From Crambe crambe (lineage: Eukaryota; Porifera; Demospongiae; Poecilosclerida; Crambeidae), in contig OZ004594.1 in the NCBI GenBank assembly GCA_963924555.1, forward strand, positions 682,001 through 746,000: DNA of 64,000 bases, written 5' to 3'. A model generated the notes under the pieces. That model was not told the DNA's origin. It worked only from the letters and a program-made list of their open reading frames with translations, and did not search any database. The position numbers were made by a program, and so were the translations under genes. Shown piece after piece: positions 43,935-56,500 of the stretch (positions are counted from its first letter, which is position 1; the number at the start of each line of letters is the position of its first letter).

Positions 43935-46900
43935 CTAAAAAGTTATGATCTTTTTTCTGTTATCACTAACATGAATATAACCATTATCATCAATGGCTAT
44001 ACATTCGGGAAGACTCATGGTGCCTTCGCCAAATGTTGTAACAAATTCACCTGTTAGTTTGAACACTGCAATACGTCTGTTGATTCTGTCCGTAATATAG
44101 ATCACGTCTTTCCATATTGCAGCTGAACAAGGATGTTGTAATTCTCCTTGATTTCGGCCATGTCTTCCAATGTTTCGAATATGCTCACCTTGTGGAGTCA
44201 GCACTTGGATGCGATGGTTACCGTTATCGACAACATAGAGGTTTCCAGCATCATCGAAGTCCAAATCATTATTTGTGTCAAAATAGCCATTTTCTTTACC
44301 AGGGCCTCCGATCACTCGAATAAAATTTAGGTCTTTGTTGAATACTTGTATTCTGTTAGCACTGGAGTCACACACATATATTTGGTTATCTTTGCTGAGT
44401 CGAATGCCATTAGGGCAGAGAAACTGTCCTGGATTGATCCCCCGTGATCCAACAGATTTCACTATTATAGGTTCATCCATGTCCATCTTGATCAGTAGTA
44501 CCCTTTGGTTTGCTATATCTGAGGCATAGATATGGTCACCATCTGTATGAACTTCAAATACTCCAGGGATTTTAATCGTCTTCAAAAGAGATTTAGTTGA
44601 AGAGTCAAAAATGAGGATGCCATGATTCATACATGATGCATATAATTTGCCATTATGATATTTCAGTCATAGATAGTATATTACCGCCCCGGGATTGGAA
44701 ACGGTAGCATAGGCTAATTGAAAATTCCGCGGGCACTCCGTGTTATGGTTTGCGACCAAGAAACTTACCTAGTTATATACGTGGGTAGCAACGGGCTGCA
44801 GCGGTCCGCTAGGAGGCGTGTGGCTGCTCTTTCACAGGGAAACTGCAAGCGGCGGTTAGTATTTATAATTTGCATCCACAATTTCAATTATTCCTACTAG
44901 TATAATGGCTAAATTCCACACTTTAGCGATATAGAAAACTAGAAGAAAATTTGTCGGGGGAATGGTAGTCTTCATAACTTAGGTTTGTGCTTATTATCTA
45001 GTTTTGTGAGTAGAGTCATCCTTCTTTTATAGAATGAGTGGCATTAGATGCATGTTACTGCATTAATGGTGAAAATATAAACCAATTATTTAGAGCACTC
45101 ATGGGAGGAAGGAAGCATCGGCTATGTACAAGAAAGTAATGGTCATGTAACCTCCACTGCTGCACTCCATTCCAGATATCCTGGTCACTCCACAGTTCAT
45201 GCCAGTATTAAATGATCAATAGTGTCAATATCATTTATAGATTGCAACATGACCCTAAAAATTGTTCCGGCATTGCAGCTCCTGTGTCTCTCTAGTAACT
45301 GTGCCGGATTGATTCCAGCAAAATTGTGTTGGTAACTCTGATGACTGCATCTTGGCATTGAAGTTCATTGACAATTTTGATGGTATAATATTATACTATT
45401 AGCAACTCTGCATCAATTTTTGTGATCACTTACTTGTGCATGCAAATCTATCTGAGCCAGAAAGTAATTATTATATTGTGTAGTATAATTATTGTGTAGT
45501 AGCCTCCTCGACTGATGAATAAGGAGAGGAAAAAGAGTCCATCACATCACTAGTAGAATGCACTGTATGTATTGCACATTATCACTGTATGTTCTGTAAT
45601 AATTATTAGATTTAAGCGCGCGCGCGTTGACTTCATAACACGGATTGCCCGTGGAAATTGTTCCGTTTCCAATCCCGGGGCGGTAATATACTATCTATGT
45701 TTCAGTCCAGCAACACCATCCACTTTTTTTGATTTAAAACTCATCCTTGATAGTCTCTTCAGCTCTTCAGGTCGTATATCGACACATATTGGGATGGGAC
45801 TTCCATATATGTGCATGCCGTTATACTTTATATGAAGCAGGTGTTTCCCCCTTTCAAGTGGAGTGAAAGACAGTGAATACTTCTCAGGACTTAGCTCTCT
45901 GACTATGACTATTCTTATTAAACCACTTTGTGAGCAGTGAAGTTGTGCTTCTATGTTTACTCGGCCAAAAAGACTTCTTTTGACACCCTGAGGGTCTAGA
46001 TATAGAGCGAAATTGGATGTTTTATTAACTTGCACATTGTCAAGAGACCTCTCCATATGACTCTTTGATACATCGTTTCTTTCATACATGAAGTTCTTCA
46101 TTTGGAAAAAATCTTTGAATTCCTTTGAGTCACACAATTGTACTTCTGTTGTTGGTGGCTTCACAGAGGACGATTCATCTTCTGTTTTCTTAGCATGTTC
46201 AATATTACGCTTTTTGTCAGCCATACTAGCTAGAAACACTTGATTCGACTCATTTTGAGAAGCATTTTCAATGGACTGAATCAGCAACTCTAACTTTGTC
46301 ATTCTTTCAGAGATCTTGCTCTTTTTAGCAGCTACGATGTTTTCTTGCTCTTGAAATGATTTATCAATGGACTCAGCAAAGAACCTTCTTTCTTCTGCAA
46401 GTATTTCTGACAGAGTATCAAAAGTAGAATGCACCTTTTGTTTCTTTTCTTCTTTTAGTGTTTGAAGCTCCTTTTCTCCAGCTGATACTGCCTTCAGAAC
46501 ACCAGATATTTGCTGATGAAGCATCCTGATGGGTTGAAGCTCACCATCTAGCTCTGATCGGTATTTCTCCACCATTTCATCAATGAAAGCAAATTTGTGG
46601 TTCCCCTTTGAGCAGTAGAGAAGGGCGCAGTCACGGCAGACTAATCTCTCGCATGTCTCACAGTATAAATCCAGAGGCTGTGCACCATGGACTTTGCAAG
46701 AGGCAGCTATAGGCTGTGGTGCAGATGTTTCAGTTTCAGCTGACTGCAGATACTCTCGATACATATCCACAAGCCTGACAATTGCAAGAGATGCAGGGAA
46801 ATTGGCGATGTTATAGTTAGGAACTATTGCATCTTTACGACACTCAGGACAACATATACTTCCAGTTGTGCTTCTTACAGCCATGCCTCGAAGACACTCT

Positions 46901-47022
46901 CGGCAGTAGACATGATCACAAGGTAGTCTCCTTGGATCTGTAAAGACCTCCAGACAAAGTGGACAGGAGACTTCAGCTTCCAGTCTTCTTAACATCCCTT
47001 GGTGGTTGCCATCAGCTGCCAT
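43935..47022 (-). pseudogene. TRIM-NHL (RING-B-box-coiled coil-NHL) gene split by a transposon
   Basis: Read on the minus strand from 47022: RING finger ('CPLCLEVF' to 'CCPECRKD', about residues 20-62), B-box ('CKVHGAQPLDLYCETCERLV', about 108-150), coiled coil (about 150-290), a filamin/Ig-like segment (about 340-420), then the start of the NHL propeller. The frame runs into a 1031-bp insertion at 45699 and stops. The remaining NHL repeats continue from 44660 to the stop at 43935 ('GQFLCPNGIRLSKDNQIYVC', 'NHRIQVLTPQGEHIRNIG'). The two parts are in the same frame if the insertion and one 8-bp duplicate are ignored, so the gene was intact until recently. TRIM-NHL proteins are E3 ligases and RNA-binding regulators. 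This allele would make a RING/B-box protein lacking the propeller. Confidence 0.88.
44669..45699. mobile_element. Non-autonomous DNA transposon inserted in the TRIM-NHL coding frame
   Basis: Long inverted ends of about 37 bp: 'atagatagtatattaccgcc' then 'ccgggattggaaacgg' on the left, mirrored on the right ending at 45699. The 8-bp direct repeat TTTCAGTC flanks it (44661-44668 and 45700-45707), fitting a hAT- or P-like target duplication. Internal sequence has no ORF of note, so it needs a transposase from elsewhere. Good end preservation and an unbroken host frame on both sides suggest recent insertion. Confidence 0.88.
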
Positions 47023-47442
47023 GATGATGCTATTGTGAATACAAAAGCTTTAGATACACTTACAGCAAGAAAACCTATCAAAAACCACATCTCCTAATCT
47101 GGTAGAAAAATATATATGATAAAAACAATATTTTTCCAACCCTAAGTTAGGTATAACTATTGATGAAGCTGGAAGTATTTAGATTGTATACAGTAGTACA
47201 GTACCGTACTCACAATCATGGTGCGATTCAAAGTTAAAGTTCATTATCACTGACTGACCCAAAAGGATATGCAGTATAGTATACAACAAAAAAGAGTATA
47301 ATATCACTAAAGGGATGACATCCTGAGAGCGGCAAATACTGAGATATAAAGACCTCAGACCAGCAGTATTAAACGACCACTACCCTGGAACTGTAAGCTC
47401 CATTGGCCACTCTTCTTGGTCAGGGGAGGGATGGGAGATACA

Positions 47443-47547
<105 letters not shown>

Positions 47548-47871
47548 CATCAACATTCTCGTATCACTTGAGCAGAAATTGACCATGATTTTCAGGTTGG
47601 AGGGATCCCAAAGGTCACACCAGATATCGACCTGAAGAACTCAGAATGGGAGAGGTCCAGTCGTTATATATGGCAGCCCACAGAAGGTAAGCCATAACTA
47701 TTTGCAACCTCGTTTTCACCCACAGCAGGTTTGTGGATAATATTCTACAGAGATGGTATAGCCTTGACCCCTTGACCACTCTCTGGATAACTCCACACCT
47801 CAACCAATAGGTCTAAACTGCTTGCCTATACGGTGGACCTCAGCAACTGATTATACTGTAACTATATTTAT

Positions 47872-47883
47872 TGCGCATGCGCA
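47872..47883. promoter_or_regulatory. NRF-1-like palindrome TGCGCATGCGCA
   Basis: Lies about 55 bp upstream of the TRIM-NHL start at 47936, with a second half site GGCATGCGCAA at about 47892-47902. The same core appears upstream of the next gene at 50122. The match is to the NRF-1 consensus; function is inferred from position only. Confidence 0.5.
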
Positions 47884-47935
47884 TATGTGTGGGCATGCGC
47901 AATCGTGGCGTGCATTAGCTAGCTATTAATTAATT

Positions 47936-50101
47936 ATGGCTGAGAATAAGAAGAAGGAAGAGATTACGTGTCCCATCTGTCATAAGTACTACACTGACGC
48001 CAAAGTTCTTCCTTGCTGCCATTACTTTTGCAAGGAATGTATTCATAGATTGGCGTGGAAGACTGGTTTCAATGAACCGTTCTCTTGCCCCAGGTGTTGC
48101 AAAGAAACATCGCTCCCTCAGGGTGGTGTGGACAACCTCCCAGCAGCTTTCTTCACCAATCGCTTGATGGAACTGAACAGCAAACTGGAGCGAGTGCATA
48201 CTGGTAAAGACATAAGATGTGAGTTATGTACCCGACTGAATAAAGCCAAAGCCTTTTGCAGACAGTGTTCGGAGTTAATCTGTGAAAAATGTGTTGAGGC
48301 ACATAGGAGGATGAAAAAATCATTTAATGGACATAAGATTGTCAGTTTCGATGAGCTTAGAAGATTTTGCCGTGAAGACATTCTCATGAATGCAATGTTT
48401 CCTTATAGGAGCTGCAAGAAGCACCAACAGCTGATGAAGATATATTGCTTTGATTGTGACTCTCTTGTTTGCAATGAGTGTGCCATCGAGACTCACTTTG
48501 GACACAAGTATGAGTATATCAAGGAGGCCGGTCCTAATGCAAGACATATGCTCTCCCAGAAGTTGTCACTCCTGAAAGAGGTCAAGGCTAACCTCTCTCG
48601 TACTGTGGATGAGATACAAATCATCAAATCCGATATACGAGCACAGGGGACATTTGTGGTCAGAGATATTGAGAATTCTTTAGAAAAATTGATACTATTT
48701 ATCAAGGAATACAAAAGGACACTTTTAGAGCAAGTTTATGCAGTGACAGCTGAAAAGATGGTAAATCTCAGTAACCAGGAAACACACTTCACTGCCGACA
48801 TTTTAGCTATTCAGAACATGATCAAGCACTCTGAGCAATCGATAGAACAGTTGACTGATAATGATATCATACATATTCAAGCTGAGATGCAGGATAGAAT
48901 GAATAAACAACTTGAACAATGTCATACTATGTATCCAGTGGAGGAAGTGGACTTGGGTTTAGAGGTTTGTCTTGAGGACATCTTGGAATTCTTGCAGGCT
49001 AAAGCCAAGATCATTAAACTCCCTGTCGATCCCTCTAAATGTGTCATATCAGGTAAGAGGGAGGAGAGAGTTGAGGTCAACAAGATGGCTGAATCGAAAT
49101 TCTTTTTGAAAAATAAGATGCCCAATGGAAAAGAAACGAGGCAGAAGTGTGCCATCACTTGCTTCCTGAAGTCACTCGTTGATGGCTGCATTGTTAAGTG
49201 CGACTTTGATCACATTCAAGGGAATGAATATCGTATCCAGTACGAACTCACTCTCCGAGGACCCCATAAGGTTATTATTACGGTGAATGGACATGAAGTT
49301 AGCAATATTTTATCTATTTTTGCCACCATTTCTTTGGTTAACCTTGGCAATAATCCTGTCAAGACAATCAAAACTGAGAGTGAGAATCCTTTTTTTATCA
49401 CGGTTAATTCTATCGGAGAGATTCTTGCTACTGGATCGAGCACACTAAACAAGTATCACCAGAAAGGAGTCCTAATGAACAGGATCAAACTTTTTACTTA
49501 TGGTATCACTGCACCCGGTGGTGTGGCTGTTGGAAGCAGCGACTGTATCTATATTGCAGACTCTGAAAGAAGAAAGATTATAAAGCTGAATAAAGAAATG
49601 GAGTTACTGAACGCATTTAGCAACAATGACAACTCAAAATTACTAGGCATGACTGTAGCTGGAGAAGAAGTCATGGTGTGTGATACAGAGTCTATGAGTA
49701 TACAAGTGTACTCAACAGAACTAAGGTATAGAAGGAAGATTGGCTCTAAAGGTAAAGGCCCTTTAGAGTTCAGAGGTATTCGTGATATGTGTTCGGATGG
49801 AGAGGGTAAAATTTACGTCAGTGACAGTGGGAACTCTCGTATCCAAGTCCTCACTAGTGGTGGTGAATTCCTGCGTTCATTTTCCTGTAATGGTGGCAGT
49901 CCATGGGGCATATGCGTGGTTGGTCGCCATTTGCTTGTGGCAGATTATGATGACTCCAATGTACATGTGTACAGCACTGAAGGGCAGCTGCTTTCCGTCT
50001 TTGGAAAGAGTTTTTTAACTTCTCCAACTGGAGTGTGTGTAGATAGAGACGTTTTTGTGTATGTCTGTGATCGTTGGAATCGAAGGATTCAAGTATTCTA
50101 G
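47936..50101 (+). CDS. TRIM-NHL protein, intact single-exon gene
   Basis: Uninterrupted frame of 721 codons. Order: RING ('CPICHKYYTDAKVLPCCHYF' to 'CPRCCKE', about residues 12-58), B-box 1 ('CELCTRLNKAKAFCRQC', about 93-140), B-box 2 ('CKKHQQLMKIYCFDCDSLVC', about 160-200), coiled coil (about 205-340), a filamin/Ig-like linker (about 370-460), and NHL repeats (about 480-721: 'PGGVAVGSSDCIYIADSERR', 'SDGEGKIYVSDSGNSRIQVL', 'PTGVCVDRDVFVYVCDRWNR'). It resembles the TRIM2/3/71 architecture and is a presumed E3 ubiquitin ligase with a substrate- or RNA-binding propeller. No introns, unlike most neighbours, which fits either retroduplication or the single-exon habit of expanded invertebrate TRIMs. 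Divergent paralogue of the broken gene at 43935-47022. Confidence 0.92.
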   Translation: MAENKKKEEITCPICHKYYTDAKVLPCCHYFCKECIHRLAWKTGFNEPFSCPRCCKETSLPQGGVDNLPAAFFTNRLMELNSKLERVHTGKDIRCELCTRLNKAKAFCRQCSELICEKCVEAHRRMKKSFNGHKIVSFDELRRFCREDILMNAMFPYRSCKKHQQLMKIYCFDCDSLVCNECAIETHFGHKYEYIKEAGPNARHMLSQKLSLLKEVKANLSRTVDEIQIIKSDIRAQGTFVVRDIENSLEKLILFIKEYKRTLLEQVYAVTAEKMVNLSNQETHFTADILAIQNMIKHSEQSIEQLTDNDIIHIQAEMQDRMNKQLEQCHTMYPVEEVDLGLEVCLEDILEFLQAKAKIIKLPVDPSKCVISGKREERVEVNKMAESKFFLKNKMPNGKETRQKCAITCFLKSLVDGCIVKCDFDHIQGNEYRIQYELTLRGPHKVIITVNGHEVSNILSIFATISLVNLGNNPVKTIKTESENPFFITVNSIGEILATGSSTLNKYHQKGVLMNRIKLFTYGITAPGGVAVGSSDCIYIADSERRKIIKLNKEMELLNAFSNNDNSKLLGMTVAGEEVMVCDTESMSIQVYSTELRYRRKIGSKGKGPLEFRGIRDMCSDGEGKIYVSDSGNSRIQVLTSGGEFLRSFSCNGGSPWGICVVGRHLLVADYDDSNVHVYSTEGQLLSVFGKSFLTSPTGVCVDRDVFVYVCDRWNRRIQVF

Positions 50102-50121
50102 CATGAATATTATTTATCTAT

Positions 50122-50132
50122 TGCGCATGCGC
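50122..50132. promoter_or_regulatory. NRF-1-like palindrome TGCGCATGCGC
   Basis: 54 bp upstream of the start of the peroxidase/glycyl-radical gene and 21 bp after the TRIM-NHL stop. The local context 'ctattgcgcatgcgc' resembles the site at 47872, so a shared promoter element is likely in this 84-bp intergenic gap. Confidence 0.5.
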
Positions 50133-50185
50133 TGTCTTCCTATAAAATCTCCGGCTTTATAACAGCCCTCAGTTTACGAATAGTA

Positions 50186-53100
50186 ATGGAGCAAGCTGGG
50201 CTATCTTCACCATTCCAAAAGGCGCTGCCTTACTTTCCAGACTTCGGCTACCAAGCCACCATTCATTTCAAGGATGGTGTCGAAAAAATGGACAAGGAAA
50301 CGCAAGAAATGATTGTGGCTCTCATCAAGAGACTAAATGGTAAGTTCTGCTTGTTGGCTATTTCTATACTTACTCATTAAGTAATTTAATAGATGAATGT
50401 GCGAAAATCGACAGCCGCTTTCCTCCTAGCAGTGAAGGCAAGAAAGTTGCTCACTCTGGCTTTAACATGGGGTTTGAGTTGAACTTGTGGCAAAAATGGT
50501 GCAGACTATTGGGCCGTAAGCCATCTGCCCCTGTTGTAGAGGCAACCAACTTGATGAACTCTGAGGATAACTTCATGAAGAAGCACTCCAAGCTGAGGTA
50601 CACTGAGAGGGGGCACATTTGGTTCTACTTGAAAGCAGAAACACAGGAGGATAGTGAAGTCCTGTTGAAGGCAAGGAACACTGTATTGTGTATGCATAAA
50701 TGTAATATTATTGAGGAGAAGCAAGAGCTATAGGGCTCATGCAAGCATCTGCATGCTTGGTGTGGTGGATTGGTCACTGAAACCACAGGTTATCAGTTTA
50801 CATGCGGACCTTGATTATCATATCCATTGCCAAGGGAAACAAGAACCCCATGTACCATCCTTAATTGAAGATTGGTTTATGATTGATGCACAGGTTGTGC
50901 GTAAATGTGTGAAGCCACTCCCCCCACATAGATTGCTTGTTACTACTGCCTACAAGAAGCACGAAGGAAGAGTATTGGGAGGGCAGTTTCTGGATGGGAT
51001 CTCCAATGCTTTGGATGCTATATCACTGAAGAGGCAATTATATAATATAATAACTAATTAAGTAATATATTGCATGGGAAACACTGGAGTAAACTTGGGC
51101 CGGGCATCCAGAAGATGGCCATGCATGCAGACTAGCTCAAATTGTAGACAGAAGATTGTAGCTACAGTGCTGGTGGCCACAGCTGTTGATCTGCAGATAG
51201 TATTTGTGTGGTGATCGGCGCACAATAAGTATTTGGCCAGCCTTTAATATCAATGAAAGACTCATAAAATCACTTGTGTAAACTGTACTGATATGGGGCT
51301 ATGGCCACTTCAATATGTTCTGCAGACAGTTCTTTTTCTTGTATAGTCAGAAAGATATTTATGTGGCTATAACAAACTCATGCATTCATTATTTAATGGT
51401 GCAGGAAAGTGCTTTTATTGCCTACATCATCTGTGGACCAAGGAGAGGTCAGTCCAGAAGGAGGCACATTTGCTTTCATGCAGTTCTTTCAGCTTGACAA
51501 GACATTGTTTAGTGATGCTACGCACCCTCAATTGGAGAATATGATAGGACGGGATGTCATTAACAGTGAATCACTAGCTAGACCTGATGAACACTGCCAC
51601 ATCAAAAGAGCCCGACTCATCGATCCGAAAGATGGCAGCAACACTGAGCTGCTCCGTCAGTCCCTACCATTCAACACCCCAAAAGGACCTCCTGATTTGG
51701 ATCGTGGACCAATGAATGATGGTGTGTTCTTTGTTGCATTTGGTCAAAGTGCTAAAGTATTCTCTGACATCTTGGGAAATATATTTGGTGACAAGAAGGC
51801 CTTTATCCAGGACTTGCTGATCAAAAATGTCCAAGGACGGTGAGAACATAAAGTCAAATGGCTCTTAGATACTTGGGAGATAAAATTTCTTTGGACTAAG
51901 CAAAATAGCTAAGCCTTCCATTTCAATATTTCAATTTTTTTAAACTCCAGTTTTGGGAAGTTTTTTTATTGTCCCAACACTAATGAAGTCCAAGAGCTCC
52001 CAAGCTTTACAGAAAAGGACCTCTACCCTCCAATCCCATTCTGGTCCACGAACAAGAGCAAGAATGAGGCTTATTTCTACAACCATATCCAGTATCTCCA
52101 TGCCATGGCCACTGACTACAAGTTTGGAGATCCTCCTTCAGAAAGAATCTTGTACTTGATGAGTGAAGTCTTTGCTCGCTGGCACTCAACTTGGTAAGAG
52201 CACAAGTGGTTGCTATGGCAGGTTTTTACTTAGCTAACTAGAGCACGAGTGGTTACTATGGCAGGTTTTTTATGGTCTCACGCTAGCTAGTGGCTAGAGT
52301 TAATAATATGAATTCACTGATTGATCTCAGGATCCACAAATTTGATGTACCTCGTCTCCCTCACTTGGAGGAGTTTCTTGGTAAGAAAGAGAAATTCATC
52401 ATGGACAGGCCCATTCAAGAGAGGAAGGGCTATAGCTACATGAAGATGCTTGGAGAAGTCTTTACTACTGATAAGTGAGTCTTTGATCAATGCAAGCTGC
52501 AGATCAAGTTGGGTGAACTTTCTGTCATAATAATTTTAGACCATTTCCTGATGAATCTGGTAAAGTTTATTCCTACTCTGAGAACTTTGATACCTACCGC
52601 CTTGATCCAAAGGTGAGGCTCATGCGCTGTTGTTGTTGTTGTTGTTGTTGTTGTTGTCGTCGTTGTCATTGTTGTTGTTGAGGCTAATGCATTACTCCTG
52701 ATTTTAGGAGCTGATAGTGGGGGTGAATGAAAGATTGTCTTCTGGTAGTGGCAAGGAGATTATGCCATATTTGAAGGAGAATGGGGAACGAAGTCTTTCT
52801 TATGCGCTTGGTCTTGCCGAGGACGGGAACATGGGACACATTGTGCCTGGACACAACTACATTCTTGAACTGGCAAGCTAACAAGCTAATGTATTGGTAG
52901 CTATTATAATTAATTTCCCAATGCCCATTGAAATTAAATAAAAAACAAAACAAAAAACAAACAAACAAAAACAAACAAACAAAAACAAACAAACAAAAAC
53001 AAACAAACAAACAAACAAACTATAGGTTCACGTTATCTTAATATTCATTATGCAACTGTTTTCCCAACAATATAACTATAGGGTGTGGCTGGCATGCTAA

Positions 53101-53535
53101 AGAAGCTCAACAAGTTGAAGAAGGAAAAACTAGACAGTGGACTCTCAGACACTTCTGATCAGGTCGTGTTCTACCAGAGTGCGATATATGCCATTGAGGT
53201 AAGTATAAAAGTCAAGACCTAACGAGTCGGAGTTTTAGAAATTGGCATACTAATCCGTGACAGGGTGTGCAGCTCTATTTGGAGCATTATGCTGGCCTTG
53301 CAAAGAAACTCAAAAAGGAAGCCACTGACAAAAAGTGAGTAGTAGAATGCTGTCAGTTGTGGACTGATTCCATCGGTGAGTTTTAACACCCTTGATGCAT
53401 GCCATCAACTATTCATACAGTGATAAAGTGAATTTGAAGAGTATCAAACAGAGGATGCGTCGTCTTGCAAAGGGTGCTCCTGAAGACTTCACATTCCAGT
53501 GAGTTACAAGAAGGAAAATCACAACCACAACCAGG

Positions 53536-53572
<37 letters not shown>

Positions 53573-56500
53573 TCTGCTCTGCTCTGCAACATGAAGTGAT
53601 GCGGCTCAGATGGTCTTCACTATGCACTGCTGCCTCCATCTTTGTGGTCAGGCTGTAGCTGTGGGGAGGCTGGACCAGCTTCTCATCCCATATTACAACA
53701 GGGACATCGAGAATAAAGTTTTGAATCCTGATCAAGTAAGATTTACAAGCAAGTATATCTTTGTAGTAGATATAGCTAAGCAAGTTGGCCATCATTGATT
53801 CCATCCCCTAGCTGACACTCATGTTGCATACAGGCACAGGACATCATTGATGCTTTCTTCATTAAATTTGATGAGCATGCTGTCCTGAATCGCTACAATA
53901 TTCCTTATGGTCACACCACCTATGGCTCAACTGCAGTCACTGGCCGAGGAGGTCCTTTCGCAACTGGAGACTCCCTGAATCAATGGATACAACAGGTAAT
54001 GTAGAGAGTGTAGCTCTCATGTAATGATTGCTTTACGATCAATGTATCAGATGACTATCGGTGGTTGTGATGAAGATGGTAATGACGCCTGCAATCCGGT
54101 GACCCTGATGTGCCTCAAGGCCTGTCGGAGGCTTCCCCTCAATGCCCCGTGCATCTCTCTGCGCCTGTCAAAGTCCACTCCCCTGGAGGTGAAGAAGGAA
54201 GCTGTCAATGCCCTTCTCAGTGGAGGAGCACACCCCATTCTGTTCAATGACAGGAAGATGGTTGCAGGTAAGTAATTTCAAATGGTGGGGGGTGACTCAG
54301 AATGCTTCAATATTTCTTTTTTCAGGGTTGTATGACGTCCTCCATCAGTCGTATGTACGTTCCTGCATCAAGGAAGAACGGGATTCGATGAAAGTAGCTC
54401 GAGACTATTCCTGTGACGGATGCTACGAACCGATGTTCACTGGCAAGAGCGAGTTCAAATTCGCCTACATCTTCCTCCTCAAGGTTTGAACCATCATAAT
54501 TAAGAGAGTTTGTGAAAATTATTTTTAAAATGTCCAGGCTGTGATCTTCACCATAAATAGTGGTGCTGATTATCAACTTGCCGATTCTCTCCATCTTGCC
54601 GGAGGTGTGTCATCATACAGAACAGCTCTTCCTGAAGAAATTAATAACTTTGACAAATTCAAGGTAGGTGTGATCTTATCGTGTTGCATATTTTTTGTGA
54701 TAGTCTGGCTATTTCAGGAGATATTTCTGACCCACTTGAGGTTGATGGTGCAAGGGTTGTATAATAAAATCCTTGGTTCCTATGGCAATCCTTGGAAGAT
54801 CTGCCCCTCTCCCCTGTTGTCTTGCCTCTTGGAAGGGTGTCTCGAGAGTGGCAAAGACTTGACAAATGGTGGCTCAAGGTTAATCAATAGCATTACGATC
54901 CTTTTGAACAAGTCTGATGCAAACTGGCTGTAATAATCTCTCTTTGCATTTTAGCTTTCATATTCTCACTCCGATGTATGTTGGATTTGCCAACACTGTG
55001 AATTCCTTGTACAACATAAAGCAAATGGTTTATGGTCGTGAAGATGTCACTACTCTGCAAGACTTGAAGATGGCTCTGTTCAACAATTGGGGAGAAAAGT
55101 GAGAGAGAATCAGATACAGTTGCAATTACCATGCCAACTATGGACAGCGTACAGTACAGGTGGTCTGCTAAAGTGAGGCTGGAGCGTATCGTTATAGTGG
55201 GTGGTTTGCTGTGGACAGCCACCCACTGGTCATTTCTGCAATGTGACACATACTATTGACATTTTGTAGTCAACTGAATTACCTGTGCTGTCTGCAATTT
55301 TTATTAATGTAGCATGGTCGAGCCTTTCTATGATGCCACTAAAGATGGAGCAGTCCACACTCAAGGTTTTTCCCAGAAATTCAAAGCTCTTCGCAAGTAT
55401 GCTCTTATGCTACCTAAATTTGGAACTGACACAGCCAATGATGAAGTACGCAGCTGATGTGTGCATGTCTGGCTGAAGAAATTTTAAATGTGTACGTTTT
55501 TAGATTAATGATTTGGCAAAATGGCTGGCCTCTAAGATGGATGATATTGCATACAAGACTCTTTATGACGCTGGTCCCATCAACGACCTCTATGAAGCAC
55601 TCAAGAAGAAGCATAGCACTCCTGAAAATCCATTCCTTTTCCAGGTATACAATGCAGCGCTAGCATACATAATGTCTTGTGGATATTCAAGACTTGAGAT
55701 TTTTCAGTTCTTTGAGGGTCTCCTTCATTTGTCTACTTAACAGGTTATGACTGGCAGTGGAACGTTTGAGAGTTATGTGAGTGTTGGAAACGGGTGTGCT
55801 GCCACTCCCGACGGCAGACTTAATGGCCAGCCAACCGCCTCAGACTTCAGCCCACAACCATATGCACAGGTGCACATTGATGAATCCTATTGTATTGTAT
55901 TACTGTTAAGCTATGTACCAGCTAAGATCACTCAGGACATAACACCATCAAGCTTGTTAGCTTGAGTTCATTAGATGCTACTGTACTACTAATGTTATAG
56001 CATATTATAGACTATTGTATCACTGCAGGATCATCCCGTGCCAAATGGGAGTCCACTGGATATCGTGGAGACCTTGAAACCATACCACACCTTGGACTTT
56101 GACAAGTGAGTCATCTAGCTTATGAGCTATGCAATGTGCAGTCTAAGAGCTATGGACTTTATATTACTTAGTTAATAATAGGGGGTGGCTGTGCTAACAA
56201 TTATTGTTGACTTTAGTTAATGCATTTGTGATGTTCAGGTATGTTCCAAATGGATGCGAAGTGGACCTCAACATTCCTGAAGATTTCCCACCTGAATCTC
56301 TAATGGAGTTCATTGATGCTTTTATCAATGTATATCAGGATATTAGATATTATAGCTAGCTACATGAGACAGCATTAGGTGGTCCTGTAACCATGACAGT
56401 GATGTAGCCACATGGGATCTATAGGAGACTAGCTATACCTCCCAGTATGTACAGTGGGAACTTCTGATAAAGGTAATAACCTCCAAAAGAGGATGACCTC

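Noticed and set aside
44660..45707. The TRIM-NHL insertion as a possible spliced intron (introner-like element)
   Set aside because: A GTATAT donor exists at the entry side, but no AG acceptor is present at the exit end, and the inverted ends plus 8-bp duplicate are those of a transposon.
47930..50101. Minus-strand frames of 70-90 codons opposite the TRIM-NHL gene
   Set aside because: Short antisense shadows with no homology.
50393..50733. Reading the second exon of the fusion gene through to the stop near 50733 as a short separate gene
   Set aside because: The GC donor at 50671 joins in phase 0 to the exon at 50894, which continues into the conserved GGQFLDG block. Reading through gives no family match after 'EVLLK'.
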